Positions 1-9,750 are shown, counted from the first letter of the stretch. The stretch is 64,000 nucleotides of DNA from an uncultured Actinomycetes bacterium (GCA_903834515.1 CAILJM010000011.1:123732-187731); one strand, 5' to 3'. The notes: generated by a model not told the origin, from the letters alone. Translations and numbers: made by a program.

Positions 1-7
1 TCTGCTC

Positions 8-180
8 GGGGATCGGGAGCTCACGCTAACGACCTCAGAGTGTTTCTTGAAAGAGCGAAGTCCGGTGAAATTCCGACGCTGTCCCGCAACTGTAAAGAAG
101 TGCAATTTGCGCTTCTAAGCCAGGTCGCCTCTCTCACGAATCGAAGTATCCGACCTCGGAGGAAGGTCGGGCCTTTCACT
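8..180 (+). ncRNA. cobalamin (B12) riboswitch aptamer
   Basis: The conserved core of the cobalamin aptamer is readable: GTCCGGTGAAATTCC near 60-74, GCTGTCCCGCAACTGTAAAG near 78-97, and the B12-box-like AAGCCAGGTCGCC at about 117-129. A hairpin follows (CCGACCT 150-156 pairing with AGGTCGG 164-170). It lies directly before btuF-btuC-btuD, so it should sense B12 and repress uptake. The outer boundaries are approximate and the first bases of the window may already belong to it. Confidence 0.9.
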
Positions 181-225
181 GAATCGGTTCGTGTTTCAAA
201 TACAGACCGTTCATCGAATAGCCCC

Positions 226-257
226 CTTTCTCCCTCATTCTCGTGAGGGAGTTTTTT
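226..257 (+). terminator. riboswitch expression platform: terminator hairpin overlapping the btuF RBS
   Basis: CTCCCTCA (230-237) pairs perfectly with TGAGGGAG (244-251) around a 6-nt loop and is followed by six T (252-257). The ATG of btuF comes one base later, at 259. The 3' arm GAGGGAG is also the only Shine-Dalgarno candidate, so the same hairpin could end transcription or hide the RBS. GGAGGAAG (158-165) can pair with CTTTCTCC (226-233, one G-U) and would break the 5' arm, so it is a candidate antiterminator. Confidence 0.8.
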
Positions 258-258
258 A

Positions 259-1110
259 ATGCGCAAGATAGTAATCCGATCGATCGTGCTCGCGCTTTTC
301 GTAATTCCAACATCGGGCGTACCGATCGCATTCAGCGCGAACTCATCCCCGCAGCGGATCGTCTCGTTATCTCCAAGTGCGACAGAAGATCTCTTCGCTC
401 TTGGTGCCGGCAAACAAGTAATCGCGGTCGATTCACTCTCAAATTATCCAACCCGAGTACCGATTTCAGATTTAGATGCATTCTCTCCAAACGTGGAAGC
501 TATCGCTTCGCGCAAGCCTGATCTTGTAATTTTGCAATCATCTGCCACCAAGGCGCAATCAGTAAAGCAGGCGCTTGAAAAACTTCATATACCTGTCTAT
601 TTTGAAGTAACTCCAGATACGGTTGATGGTGCTTACGCAGAAATTCTTGCTCTCGGCAATGCCACAGGTCATTCTGCACAATCCAATCGACTTGTTACTG
701 CAATGAAGGCTTCGATCGCCAAGGCAATCGCGGTTGGGCGTAGATCATTTCCTCTGACAATTTTTCATGAAGTAGATAACACCCTCTACTCGGCAACATC
801 GAAAACTTTTATTGGTCGTGTCTATTCAGATTTCAATACGATAAATATTGCCGATGCTGCCGATACCGCCGATAGTTATGGGTATCCACAGCTCACAAGT
901 GAATATGTCATTAAGGCTAATCCGGCTGTTATTTTTCTATCCGATGGAGAGAAGGTAAAAAACGTAGCCTCTCGTGCGGGTTGGAATACTGTCGCTGCCG
1001 TTGCGAACCGCCACGTTGTTGTATTGCCGGACGATATTCCTTCTCGATGGGGGCCACGCTTGGTGAATTTTTATCAATTTGTCTCCACTCATGTGAAAGC
1101 AATTAAGTAG
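259..1110 (+). CDS. btuF: cobalamin ABC transporter substrate-binding protein
   Basis: The protein has 283 residues. An N-terminal signal peptide with a hydrophobic stretch at residues 6-26 precedes a class III helical-backbone binding fold that starts at QRIVSLSPSATE, the BtuF/FecB-type opening. There is no lipobox cysteine, so it may be held by an uncleaved signal or released. It should capture cobalamin outside the membrane and hand it to BtuC. It is first in an operon with btuC (9-bp gap) and btuD. The B12 riboswitch immediately upstream supports cobalamin, rather than iron-siderophore, as the substrate. The RBS GAGGGAG lies within a terminator hairpin. Confidence 0.88.
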   Translation: MRKIVIRSIVLALFVIPTSGVPIAFSANSSPQRIVSLSPSATEDLFALGAGKQVIAVDSLSNYPTRVPISDLDAFSPNVEAIASRKPDLVILQSSATKAQSVKQALEKLHIPVYFEVTPDTVDGAYAEILALGNATGHSAQSNRLVTAMKASIAKAIAVGRRSFPLTIFHEVDNTLYSATSKTFIGRVYSDFNTINIADAADTADSYGYPQLTSEYVIKANPAVIFLSDGEKVKNVASRAGWNTVAAVANRHVVVLPDDIPSRWGPRLVNFYQFVSTHVKAIK

Positions 1111-1119
1111 GAGTCAGAC

Positions 1120-2151
1120 ATGATCAACGTGCGCCGCGAGAAAGAATCAGGGATCGAGCCAATTTGGAATTGGCAAATCACTGCCGCTTGCGCTCTTGTG
1201 CTTCTATTCGTGGGAATTGCGGCGATCAGTTTCGGTCCAATTAACATCGCCTTCGCTGACATCGTTCGCACCGTCTTAGGAATTCACGGAGGCCTATCCG
1301 GACAAGATCGGACCGTACTCCTCGATCTTCGGTTGCCAAGGGTTTTGTTGGCAGCCCTCGTTGGAGCAGCACTTGCGACAAGTGGAGCGGTATATCAATC
1401 TGTCTTTCGCAACCCCCTCGCCGACCCGTACTTGTTAGGTGCAGCGAGTGGCGCAGGACTGGGGGCCACGATTGCAATAATCAATGCACACGGAGACGTG
1501 TACAGCCTTCTTCCTATCTTCTCTTTTGTCGGCGGGACTTTGGCTGTCCTTACATCGTTCTTCATATCTGGTCGTTTTTTTGCCGAACCTCAATCGTTGC
1601 TTTTGAGCGGGATAGCGGTTGGCTCATTTGCGACGGCAATTCAAACCTACCTCCAACAGCGACATAGTTCGTCCTTGAGACCGGTCTACTCCTGGATATT
1701 GGGCGAACTCACTGTTGCCAACTGGCAAATAGTCACATGGTCGTCAATCTACATTTTACTCGCCCTCGCCATTCTGATCTCGATCTCAAAACAACTCGAC
1801 GGACTGATGCTCAGCGATGAAGAATCTTTCTCGCTCGGTATCAATCCAAATCGACTGCGTATCATCGCAGTGAGCGCGGCAACGCTGGCGACCGCCACCG
1901 CGGTCTCGGCATCCGGCCTGATCGGATTCGTGGGAATCGTCGTGCCTCATCTTGTTCGAGGGATTACTCATCGCGTTACAAATCGGAACTTACTTACTGT
2001 TGCTCTCGCTGGCGCCGGTTTTCTTGTATTGGCTGACCTAGGAGCTCGAACTCTTCTCTCTCCCGCCGAACTCCCCATTGGAGTTATAACCGCCTTCGTA
2101 GGCGCACCCTTCTTCCTAGTAGTTCTTCGTCGCCGAAGGAGCGCATCTTAA
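1120..2151 (+). CDS. btuC: cobalamin ABC transporter permease, FecCD family
   Basis: The protein has 343 residues and about ten hydrophobic segments, the normal size for the BtuC/FecCD family. Family signatures include LRLPRVLLAALVGAALATSG (residues about 66-85), followed by the NPLADPYLLG type motif, and GFVGIVVPHLVR (about 269-280), which forms the coupling region with the ATPase. It forms the membrane channel for B12. An SD (AGGAG) lies 8 nt before the ATG. The last base of its stop codon is the first base of btuD, so translation is coupled. Confidence 0.9.
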   Translation: MINVRREKESGIEPIWNWQITAACALVLLFVGIAAISFGPINIAFADIVRTVLGIHGGLSGQDRTVLLDLRLPRVLLAALVGAALATSGAVYQSVFRNPLADPYLLGAASGAGLGATIAIINAHGDVYSLLPIFSFVGGTLAVLTSFFISGRFFAEPQSLLLSGIAVGSFATAIQTYLQQRHSSSLRPVYSWILGELTVANWQIVTWSSIYILLALAILISISKQLDGLMLSDEESFSLGINPNRLRIIAVSAATLATATAVSASGLIGFVGIVVPHLVRGITHRVTNRNLLTVALAGAGFLVLADLGARTLLSPAELPIGVITAFVGAPFFLVVLRRRRSAS

Positions 2152-2906
2152 TGATCACTATTTCTAATTTAGATTTCTCAATCGCTGGGAGAAAGATTCT
2201 TAATGACATCTCCCTCACCATCCCTTCGGGCAAATGGAGTTGCCTCGTTGGACCAAACGGTGCTGGCAAAACTACCTTCCTCAAAGTCCTTCTCGGTAGC
2301 GCTCCATATTCAGGTTCGGTGAGAAGTAAAGGCTCCGAGGTATTTCGTAATCACAACAGAAATGTCGCATTCGTTCCCCAGCAACCCCAGATCCCTCAAG
2401 GAATTACCGTCGCCGAATACGTGATGCTCGGTCGCGCGAAGAAAGATGGCTGGGGAAATGAATCTCAAGCAAGCAGAGGGTTCATCGGAGAAATACTTGG
2501 ATTAACCAATCTCTACGGCATGCATAAGCAATATGTCTCTGCGCTCTCAGGTGGCGAGATGCAGCGGACATTAATCGCGCGTGCTCTCGCTCAGGAACCT
2601 GAGTTGATTCTCTTGGATGAGCCGACGAGTGCATTAGATCTCCACCACCAAATCGAAGTTCTTAACAATCTTCAATATCTGCAGGAGCGCGGCGTCACCA
2701 TCGTGTCAACTATGCACGACATTACCCTCGCCGCTATGTACGCAGATCGAATTATTGTGATGCAGAGCGGTCGCGTCCTCGCAGAGGGAGGAGCGGATGA
2801 AATTATTCACTCGAGTGAACTACGTGCCGCATTCGATGACAGAATCAATGTTTATACATTGGATTCTGGTCGCCCCGTTGTGGTGGCAAAGAAGGATGGT
2901 CGCTGA
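2151..2906 (+). CDS. btuD: cobalamin ABC transporter ATP-binding protein
   Basis: The protein has 251 residues and a single ABC domain. It shows Walker A GPNGAGKTT (residues 35-43), signature LSGGEMQR (about 134-141), Walker B LILLDEP (about 154-160) and the H-loop histidine in STMHD. It powers the BtuFC importer. The start overlaps the btuC stop by one base, and an SD (AAGGAG) sits within the end of btuC. The operon ends here, with gcvT converging 2 bp downstream. No clear terminator separates the two. Confidence 0.88.
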   Translation: MITISNLDFSIAGRKILNDISLTIPSGKWSCLVGPNGAGKTTFLKVLLGSAPYSGSVRSKGSEVFRNHNRNVAFVPQQPQIPQGITVAEYVMLGRAKKDGWGNESQASRGFIGEILGLTNLYGMHKQYVSALSGGEMQRTLIARALAQEPELILLDEPTSALDLHHQIEVLNNLQYLQERGVTIVSTMHDITLAAMYADRIIVMQSGRVLAEGGADEIIHSSELRAAFDDRINVYTLDSGRPVVVAKKDGR

Positions 2907-2908
2907 AG

Positions 2909-4033
2909 TTAGCGAACGTGTGAAGGCACAAATGGCGCTTTCACAACTTCAACTTCACTGATTCTTCCGCGAATATCAATCTGCAAGGTATCGCCAACTT
3001 TTATTGATGGTTCCATGAGGGCCAGCCCGATTCCAACTTTGAGAGTTGGTGAAAACGTTCCGCTGGTGACTTCGCCAATGACTCGTCCATCCTTGAGAAG
3101 TTCCATTCCGCCTCGCGGAATGCCGCGGTCTAGCGACTTAATCGCCTTGAGCGTTCTCTTGAGACCATCAGCCTTTAATTTTACTAGTGCTTCTCTCCCA
3201 ATAAATTTCTCTTTTGTGAGAACAACAGCCCAAGCCGCTCCAGCCTCTAAGCCTGAAATCTCGGTCGATAATTCATGCCCGTGAAGCGGGTATCCCATCT
3301 CAGTTCGCAATGTATCTCTGGCTCCGAGGCCACAGACTCTGCCATCAACCTTAGAGATCGCAGATACAAGAATCTCCCACAATGCGAGAGTTTGATCCCA
3401 GCGAGGCACTAGTTCAAAGCCGTATTCACCCGTATATCCAGTGCGACAGATAATGACTGAACCGAGCTCTTCATGGCCCGGAATCTCGCCCTCAGAAAAC
3501 GCCATGTAATCAAAGTCAATCGAGATTCCAAGCCCTGCAATGATCTCTCGTGAAAGCGGGCCTTGAAGTGCCAGGACTCCGTAACTCTGATGAGCTCCAA
3601 CCACTTCAATTGAAGAAGGCGCATGCGATTGCAAGACTGAGACTACGTCCGCGCAATTGGATGCATTAGGGATTAAAAAGAGATCCTCACTCGAACGGCG
3701 ATAGACAATAAGATCATCGATCACTCCACCAGATTCATCGCAGATGAGATTGTATTGAGCGCTCCCATCTTCAATTCTTCCCAAGTCATTTGTGAGCATG
3801 CTATTGATGAACTCGGCTGCACCTGGCCCGCGAACTTCAATCTTTCCTAAATGCGAAACGTCAAATAATCCCACCCGCTCACGAACTGACGAGTGTTCAG
3901 CCAGTACGCCTCCGGGAGCTCCTGCCGCCGTCCCTTGTGGGTACTCGATGGGCATATCCCATCCCCCAAAGTCGGCCAGTTTCGCACCTGCCGCAACGTG
4001 CCACTCATACAAGGGTGATTTCAATTCGCTCAT
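2909..4033 (-). CDS. gcvT: glycine cleavage system T protein (aminomethyltransferase)
   Basis: The protein has 374 residues, full length for GcvT. It transfers the methylene group from aminomethyl-lipoyl-GcvH to tetrahydrofolate. Recognisable segments are SPLYEWHVAAGAKLADFGGW at the N terminus, VRERVGLFDVSHLGKIEV (about residues 50-67), DDLIVYR (the folate-site aspartate region) and GARDTLR/EMGYPLHGHEL (about 240-260). gcvP and gcvH are not in the window, so the gene stands alone here. There is no SD. TAAGTT lies 6 nt before the ATG, which points to a leaderless mRNA. Confidence 0.93.
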   Translation of the reverse strand: MSELKSPLYEWHVAAGAKLADFGGWDMPIEYPQGTAAGAPGGVLAEHSSVRERVGLFDVSHLGKIEVRGPGAAEFINSMLTNDLGRIEDGSAQYNLICDESGGVIDDLIVYRRSSEDLFLIPNASNCADVVSVLQSHAPSSIEVVGAHQSYGVLALQGPLSREIIAGLGISIDFDYMAFSEGEIPGHEELGSVIICRTGYTGEYGFELVPRWDQTLALWEILVSAISKVDGRVCGLGARDTLRTEMGYPLHGHELSTEISGLEAGAAWAVVLTKEKFIGREALVKLKADGLKRTLKAIKSLDRGIPRGGMELLKDGRVIGEVTSGTFSPTLKVGIGLALMEPSIKVGDTLQIDIRGRISEVEVVKAPFVPSHVR

Positions 4034-4039
4034 CTACGA

Positions 4040-4045
4040 AACTTA
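4040..4045 (-). promoter_or_regulatory. -10 element, leaderless gcvT
   Basis: Read on the minus strand, TAAGTT is followed by 6 nt (TCGTAG) and the ATG of gcvT at 4033. Confidence 0.65.
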
Positions 4046-4130
4046 GCAAAGTTCGAACCTTTTCGAACTCTTTCGAGTCCTGTAGATCAATCGGCGAGCA
4101 ATAAATCCCCGCGAGTGATTAGATAATGCA

Positions 4131-5627
4131 ATGGCAACTTTAAAGAGCTCCTCAAAAAGCAGTGCGGAAACCCTCGTGATCGGTCTTGCGTCCGATGGCG
4201 GAACACTCGTTATCGAATCTGGGAGTTATTCCCTCGATACGAAGAAACTTCTCGCAATTCTCGCTGACATCGGTGCAACCGGAAAGGCCGATGAAGTCAC
4301 CAAAGTGCCCTTTGAGGAAGGTCGACATACCCTCCTTGTATTTACCGGCTTGGGTGCAAAAGAACCCCGCGGGAAATATCCGCACGAAACACTTCGCCGA
4401 GCCGCAGGCTCTGCTACGCGCGCATTGAGTGGAAAGAAGAGCGCTGATTTCGCTCTGCCACATAGCGATCTGCCAGAGTTTGCAGCAATCGCTGAGGGTA
4501 TTGGTTTGGGCTCATACTCATTTACCGAGCATCGAGGAGCCTCCAAATCCGAACAAAGAGCGCCTTTAGCAAGTGCGCAGATCATCTCCGATGTCGGTGA
4601 GAGCGCCGCGGGAAAGAGTGCGATCAAACGCGCAACGATCTTAAGCAAGTATGTGCACGTTGTACGCGATCTCGTGAACACTCCCGCTAATTTCTTATCG
4701 CCTGAGATTTTTGTCCGCAAGATGAAGGCCCTCACCCCAAATCTCGGAGTTAAGGTCGAAGTTCTTGATGAAAAGGCTTTAAAGTCAAAGGGGTACGGGG
4801 GCATTTATTCGGTTGGGCAAGGTTCAGCGAATCCGCCACGACTTCTGCACATTTCATATACCCCCGCTAAATCGAAGAAGCGTTTTGCATTTGTCGGCAA
4901 GGGAATTACCTTCGACACCGGTGGTTATGCCCTGAAGCCTGCACTGGGTATGGATGCAATGAAGACCGATATGGCGGGTGCGGCATCCGTGATTGCATCA
5001 CTACTCGCTATTGCCGAATTGAAACTCCCCGTGACGATTCACGCCTACGCCTGCATGGCTGAAAATATGATCAGCGATAACGCAACTCGTCCTGGCGATA
5101 TCATCACAACGCTCAGCGGCAAGACAGTCGAGGTTCTCAATCCCGATGCTGAAGGTCGCCTAGTCCTTGCTGATGGAATCACTCGCGCTATTGCCGATGC
5201 CGAGAAGGCGGGCGGTCTCGATGGACTGATTGATGTGGCAACCTTGACTGGCGCTCAAATCATCGCTCTCGGTCTGCGCACCGCGGGTCTGATGGGCAAT
5301 GACGATTCCTTTGCCAAGGAATTCCTGCAGATCGCCGAAAAGACTGGCGAACTCTTCTGGCAGATGCCTCTTCCTGAGGAGCTACGAGCAACCTTGGAAA
5401 CCCCAGTCGCAGATATCGCCAATGTCGGAGATAAGAGCGGCGGCATGCTCGTCGCAGGCGTCTTCCTGAAGGAGTTTGTCTCAGATTCGACCCCTTGGCT
5501 CCACCTGGATATCGCTGGTCCTTCGTACGTCGAAAAGGGGCCCTTTGGCTATAACCCAGTTGGAGGTACCGGCGTCACGGTCAGAACTCTCGTCGCCCTG
5601 GCGGAGTCGGCAGTATCACACGGTTAA
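4131..5627 (+). CDS. pepA: leucyl aminopeptidase, M17 family
   Basis: The protein has 498 residues, typical of M17 metallopeptidases. The C-terminal catalytic domain carries VGKGITFDTGGYALKP (metal ligand Asp and catalytic Lys region, about residues 250-266), MKTDMAGAASV (about 275-285), and NPDAEGRLVLADG, the M17 signature (about 335-347; most members have NTDAEGRL). It removes N-terminal residues from cytosolic peptides. It precedes lpd and sucB, as in Mycobacterium. No SD is visible. A GATTAGATAAT stretch lies just before the ATG, but its spacing does not fit the leaderless rule seen elsewhere in the window. Confidence 0.93.
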   Translation: MATLKSSSKSSAETLVIGLASDGGTLVIESGSYSLDTKKLLAILADIGATGKADEVTKVPFEEGRHTLLVFTGLGAKEPRGKYPHETLRRAAGSATRALSGKKSADFALPHSDLPEFAAIAEGIGLGSYSFTEHRGASKSEQRAPLASAQIISDVGESAAGKSAIKRATILSKYVHVVRDLVNTPANFLSPEIFVRKMKALTPNLGVKVEVLDEKALKSKGYGGIYSVGQGSANPPRLLHISYTPAKSKKRFAFVGKGITFDTGGYALKPALGMDAMKTDMAGAASVIASLLAIAELKLPVTIHAYACMAENMISDNATRPGDIITTLSGKTVEVLNPDAEGRLVLADGITRAIADAEKAGGLDGLIDVATLTGAQIIALGLRTAGLMGNDDSFAKEFLQIAEKTGELFWQMPLPEELRATLETPVADIANVGDKSGGMLVAGVFLKEFVSDSTPWLHLDIAGPSYVEKGPFGYNPVGGTGVTVRTLVALAESAVSHG

Positions 5628-5736
5628 ACTTCGGATTCTTGCCTGAAAACATGGCTCTTCAAATCGTGGCAGGATTACCCTGTTGGACTGAGGCGGAGAA
5701 ATCTCCCGCGTTATGCACTTAATGAAGGGTCTGGTT

Positions 5737-7104
5737 GTGGCTGATTTTGATCTCGTAATTCTTGGTGGAGGTTCTGGCGGGTATGCGGCCGCGCTACGCG
5801 GGGCACAGCTGGGGCTCACTGTTGCTTTAATCGAGAAAGATAAATTGGGCGGAACATGCCTGCATCGAGGTTGCATCCCTACTAAGGCTCTCTTGCACGC
5901 AGGAGAAGTAGCCGATAGTTCTCGTCACGCTTCAGATTTTGGAGTCAACGCACAATTCATATCGATGGATATGGTGGCGGTTAACGCGTATAAAGATGGA
6001 GTTGTCTCTAAACTTCACAAAGGACTTCAGGGCTTAGTGAAATCTAGAAACATCACATACGTCGAAGGTACCGGACGTCTTGTCTCCCCTAATACAGTTC
6101 AAGTAAATGGTGAAAACTACACCGGCAAGAACGTCATTCTCGCAACTGGTTCTTACCCTCGAACGCTTCCTGGCCTTGAAATCGACGGTTCTCAAATCGT
6201 CACATCTGAAGAGGCGATGCGCTTTGAGTATGTTCCTAAGAGTGTGATCGTCCTCGGCGGCGGCGTCATTGGATGTGAATTTGCATCTGTCTGGAACTCT
6301 TTTGGCTCACAAGTCACTATCGTTGAAGGACTCCCCCGATTAGTTGCACTCGAGGATGAGAGCTCTAGCAAACTGCTTGAACGTGCCTTCCGCAAGCGCG
6401 GAATTAACTTTGTTACTGGCGTTAAATTCTCCTCTGCGTCAAAGAGTGAATCTGGCGTAACGATCACGCTCGAAGATGGAAGTTCACATACTGCTGATGT
6501 TCTCCTTGTTGCGGTGGGACGCGGTCCTGTTACCTCTGGAATTGGATACGAAGAACAAGGCATCGCAATGGAACGTGGTTACATCACTGTCGATGAAAAA
6601 TGCCGCACTAACATCCCTGGGATTTGGGCAGTAGGAGACATCATTCCAACTCTCCAACTTGCACATGTCGGATTCGCCGAAGGCATTATGGTTGCAGAAG
6701 AGATTGCTGGACTGAATCCACGTGCAATTAATTACGACGGCGTTCCTAAAGTTACCTATTCAGAGCCAGAAGTTGCCTCAGTAGGTCTCTCAACTGCTGT
6801 CGCAAAAGAGCGAGGCTATGACGTAGTCGAGTTGAGTTACGACTTAGCTGGAAACGGAAAAGCGAATATTCTGAAAACCGCTGGGTCGATCAAACTCGTT
6901 GCCGAGCGCAACGGTCCAATTCTCGGCGTCCACATGGTCGGCTCCCGCGTTGGTGAACTACTTGCCGAAGCGCAGTTAATCTTCAACTGGGAAGCAGATG
7001 CTTCAGATGTTGCACAACATATTCATGCTCACCCAACCTTGTCAGAGGCAATGGGAGAAGCACATATGGCACTTGCAGGCAAACCACTTCACGCACACGG
7101 TTAA
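5737..7104 (+). CDS. lpd: dihydrolipoyl dehydrogenase (E3)
   Basis: This is a 455-residue FAD disulfide oxidoreductase. It shows the N-terminal dinucleotide fold ([13 protein letters not shown]), the redox-active pair in [16 protein letters not shown], a second Rossmann motif [14 protein letters not shown], and the catalytic His-Glu region HAHPTLSEA near the C terminus. It reoxidises lipoyl groups of 2-oxoacid dehydrogenases and glycine cleavage. I chose GTG 5737 because GAAGGG lies 7 nt upstream and the protein then starts [11 protein letters not shown]. The in-frame ATG at 5713 has no close RBS. sucB follows 15 bp downstream. Confidence 0.93.
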   Translation: MADFDLVILGGGSGGYAAALRGAQLGLTVALIEKDKLGGTCLHRGCIPTKALLHAGEVADSSRHASDFGVNAQFISMDMVAVNAYKDGVVSKLHKGLQGLVKSRNITYVEGTGRLVSPNTVQVNGENYTGKNVILATGSYPRTLPGLEIDGSQIVTSEEAMRFEYVPKSVIVLGGGVIGCEFASVWNSFGSQVTIVEGLPRLVALEDESSSKLLERAFRKRGINFVTGVKFSSASKSESGVTITLEDGSSHTADVLLVAVGRGPVTSGIGYEEQGIAMERGYITVDEKCRTNIPGIWAVGDIIPTLQLAHVGFAEGIMVAEEIAGLNPRAINYDGVPKVTYSEPEVASVGLSTAVAKERGYDVVELSYDLAGNGKANILKTAGSIKLVAERNGPILGVHMVGSRVGELLAEAQLIFNWEADASDVAQHIHAHPTLSEAMGEAHMALAGKPLHAHG

Positions 7105-7119
7105 TAGGAGTAGAGCGAA

Positions 7120-8850
7120 ATGACCTTTTCGGTAACGATGCCAGCACTCGGCGAGTCAGTCACCGAAGGAACCGTCACGCGTTGGCTTAAGAACGAAGGC
7201 GATGTAGTGGCGATGGATGAGCCACTTCTCGAAGTCTCCACGGATAAAGTAGATACTGAGATCCCATCCCCTGCGGCAGGTATCTTGCAGCGCATTGTTG
7301 TACCGGTCGATTCAACAGTTGCAGTTGGCGCTGAATTGGCAGTGATCTCATCGGATGCTGCAGCCCCAGTTGCACCATCAGCCCCAGTTGCACCATCAGC
7401 CCCAGTTGCACCATCAACCCCAGTTGCACCATCAACCCCTGTTGCACCAGCAGCCACGGTTGCACCCGCAGCACCAGTTGCACCAGTTGAAGCAGTTGAA
7501 GCAGTTGTAGTTGCTCCAGTCGCTCCAGTTGCTCCATCAACTGCTGCCGGAGTCGTAGTAACCATGCCAGCTCTTGGCGAATCGGTGACAGAAGGAACCG
7601 TTACTCGCTGGCTAAAGAACGTCGGCGATACAGTTACTGTCGATGAAGCGCTTTTGGAAGTCTCGACCGATAAAGTTGATACCGAAATTCCATCTCCAGC
7701 TGCAGGAACGATTCTTGCCATAGATGTTCCCGTTGATTCAACTGTTGCCGTAGGTGCCCGACTTGCCCTTATCGGTACATCAAGTGCTGCACCTTTTGCT
7801 ACTCCATCACCTGCACCTGTTGCTACACCTGCACCTGTTGCTACACCTGCACCTGTTGCTACACCTGCACCTGTTGCTACTCCTTCACCTGTTGCTACAC
7901 CTGCACCTGTTGCCGCACCAGCATCAAACTCTGACGCTTATGTAACTCCCATCGTGCGAAAGTTTGCATCCGAGAATGGCGTAGACCTATCTCGAGTACA
8001 GGGCACCGGGATCGGCGGACGTATTCGTAAGGAAGATATTCTTGCCGCAAAGCCGGCTCCAGTCGCCCCGGCGACACCAGTTGTTGCGACATCGAATAAC
8101 TCATCCAAGCCAGCTCCAGTCGCTGTTTCGCCACTTCGCGGCACAACGGTCCAAATGTCTCGCCTTCGCAAAGTTATTGCAGAGCGAATGGTTGAGTCAC
8201 TTCATGTTGCAGCTCAACTGACTACGGTCGTCGAAGTTGATGTCACCAAAATTGATCGACTTCGCCAAGCGGCAAAAGGCTCCTTCGAAAATCGCGAAGG
8301 TGTAAAACTTACCTTCCTTCCATTCTTTGCCGTTGCGGTCTGCGAAGCACTTAAGCAGCATCCGGTATTGAACTCCTCTATCAATGGAGACCAAATCACC
8401 TATCACGGCGCAGAACACCTTGGAATCGCAGTTGATACAGAACGCGGCCTACTCGTTCCAGTTATTCGCGATGCCGGCGACCTCAACATGGGTGGAGTTG
8501 CGCGAAAGATTTCCGACGTAGCAGCACGTACTCGTGATAACAAGATCAGCCCAGATGAACTTGGCGGCGGCACCTTCACGATTACTAATACCGGTAGCCG
8601 TGGTGCTCTCTTTGATACGCCAATCATCAACCAACCACAAGTCGCAATCCTGGGTATCGGTTCAGTCGTGAAGCGTCCTATGGTCATGAAGGGCACCGAT
8701 GGCGGCGAAACAATTGCTGTTCGCTCCATGGTCTATCTCGCACTCTCTTACGATCATCGCATCGTTGATGGTGCGGATGCGGCGAGATTCCTGGTCACTT
8801 TGAAGGAACGCCTCGAAAGCGGTCGTTTCGAATCTGATTTAGGTCTCTAA
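7120..8850 (+). CDS. sucB: 2-oxoacid dehydrogenase E2 component (SucB/DlaT type)
   Basis: The protein has 576 residues. It has two lipoyl domains (about 1-78 and 147-222), each with the lipoylated Lys in [12 protein letters not shown]; a subunit-binding domain (about 268-305, [10 protein letters not shown] to GRIRKEDI); and a C-terminal acyltransferase core with [12 protein letters not shown] near residue 547. Two Ala-Pro-Val linkers are encoded by 18-bp tandem repeats. lpd lies upstream and lipB/lipA (lipoyl attachment and synthesis) lie further downstream. It could serve the pyruvate and/or 2-oxoglutarate complex, as in other actinobacteria; the sequence alone does not decide. SD: AGGAG. 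Confidence 0.92.
   Translation: MTFSVTMPALGESVTEGTVTRWLKNEGDVVAMDEPLLEVSTDKVDTEIPSPAAGILQRIVVPVDSTVAVGAELAVISSDAAAPVAPSAPVAPSAPVAPSTPVAPSTPVAPAATVAPAAPVAPVEAVEAVVVAPVAPVAPSTAAGVVVTMPALGESVTEGTVTRWLKNVGDTVTVDEALLEVSTDKVDTEIPSPAAGTILAIDVPVDSTVAVGARLALIGTSSAAPFATPSPAPVATPAPVATPAPVATPAPVATPSPVATPAPVAAPASNSDAYVTPIVRKFASENGVDLSRVQGTGIGGRIRKEDILAAKPAPVAPATPVVATSNNSSKPAPVAVSPLRGTTVQMSRLRKVIAERMVESLHVAAQLTTVVEVDVTKIDRLRQAAKGSFENREGVKLTFLPFFAVAVCEALKQHPVLNSSINGDQITYHGAEHLGIAVDTERGLLVPVIRDAGDLNMGGVARKISDVAARTRDNKISPDELGGGTFTITNTGSRGALFDTPIINQPQVAILGIGSVVKRPMVMKGTDGGETIAVRSMVYLALSYDHRIVDGADAARFLVTLKERLESGRFESDLGL
7363..7452 (+). repeat. 18-bp tandem repeat x5 in sucB linker 1
   Basis: Five consecutive 18-bp units close to GCCCCAGTTGCACCATCA encode the hexapeptide APVAPS. 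The first three are identical and the last two carry point changes. They form a flexible linker behind lipoyl domain 1. Confidence 0.95.
7810..7917 (+). repeat. 18-bp tandem repeat x6 in sucB linker 2
   Basis: Six 18-bp units close to CCTGCACCTGTTGCTACA encode PAPVAT between lipoyl domain 2 and the subunit-binding domain. Three units are identical. The unit sequence is unrelated to that of linker 1, though the peptide style is the same. Confidence 0.95.
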
Positions 8851-8859
8851 CGCCGACTC

Positions 8860-9750
8860 ATGCCAACATCAATTCAACGTGTCGCGATTACCGGATCCAC
8901 CGGCCTCATTGGGAGTGCTCTTGTCGGTCACCTTCGAAGCGAAGGACATACAGTTCAGCGGCTCGTTCGTCGTAAAGCGATCGCGCCCGATGAGATTGAA
9001 TGGGATCCAACCGGTGGGACCGTTGATCTTGCCGCGCTAGATGGCGTCGATGCCGTTGTCCATCTAGCTGGCGCAAATGTTGGTGAACACCGCTGGACAA
9101 AGAAATATCGTGCCGAAATATTGAACTCACGTTTGCTTGGAACAACCACTATCTCTCATGCCGTTTCCAGCGTGAAACCAAAAGTATTCATCTCAGGAAG
9201 TGCCATGGGTTTCTATGGTGAGACCGGAAATCGCGCTGTTACCGAAGTTGATAGAGCTGGCGACGATTTTCTCGCGGCTGTCTGTCGCGAATGGGAAGCT
9301 GCCGCCGATTTGGCAGAGAACACTCGAACTGTAAAAATTCGAACAGGATTGATTCTCGAACCAACAGGTGGAGCGCTTGGTCGAATGCTTCCACTCTTTC
9401 GTTTTGGTCTTGGCGGAAAACTCGGGTCTGGTAAGCAATGGTGGTCCTGGATCACCCTGCACGATGAGATTCGGGCAATCTGCCACCTACTCGAAACCGA
9501 GATCTCGGGTCCCGTTAATTTAACTTCACCGAACCCGGTCACGAATCAAGAGTTCACGGCCGCCCTTGCGCGTGCGTTGCATCGACCTGCACTCTTTCCA
9601 GTCCCTGGCTTCGCATTGAAGGCGGTACTTGGTGGATTTTCGACAGAGATTCTGGGCTCAAAGCGCGTATTGCCAGCCTCGCTCTTGGAATCCGGATTTA
9701 CCTTTGATTACCCACACGTGACTACCGCGCTTGAAGAGCTCGCTCAATAA
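8860..9750 (+). CDS. TIGR01777 family epimerase (SDR superfamily)
   Basis: This 296-residue protein is an extended SDR with the N-terminal NAD(P)-binding motif ITGSTGLIGSALV and the family motif FISGSAMGFYGETG (Tyr of the active site). The C-terminal DUF1731-like part includes the VLPASLLESGFTFDYP ending. Its substrate is unknown. Synteny (sucB, this gene, lipB, lipA) is shared with Mycobacterium Rv2215-Rv2218. The start is 9 bp after the sucB stop and has no SD. Its end overlaps the convergent FAD oxidoreductase gene by 29 bp. Confidence 0.85.
   Translation: MPTSIQRVAITGSTGLIGSALVGHLRSEGHTVQRLVRRKAIAPDEIEWDPTGGTVDLAALDGVDAVVHLAGANVGEHRWTKKYRAEILNSRLLGTTTISHAVSSVKPKVFISGSAMGFYGETGNRAVTEVDRAGDDFLAAVCREWEAAADLAENTRTVKIRTGLILEPTGGALGRMLPLFRFGLGGKLGSGKQWWSWITLHDEIRAICHLLETEISGPVNLTSPNPVTNQEFTAALARALHRPALFPVPGFALKAVLGGFSTEILGSKRVLPASLLESGFTFDYPHVTTALEELAQ

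Noticed and set aside
4119..4131. Leaderless -10 before pepA (GATTAGATAAT)
   Set aside because: No TANNNT falls at the 6-7 nt spacing. The best hexamer, GATAAT, is only 3 nt from the ATG, so the pattern cannot be claimed for this gene.
7101..7721. Long antisense open frame (about 200 residues, Gly-Ala-Thr rich) opposite sucB
   Set aside because: It is the reverse reading of the repetitive Ala-Pro-Val linkers and codons of the lipoyl domains. It has low complexity and no RBS or family motif.
7754..7945. Plus-strand frame rich in His and Leu inside sucB
   Set aside because: It is the shifted frame of the 18-bp linker repeat, not a gene.
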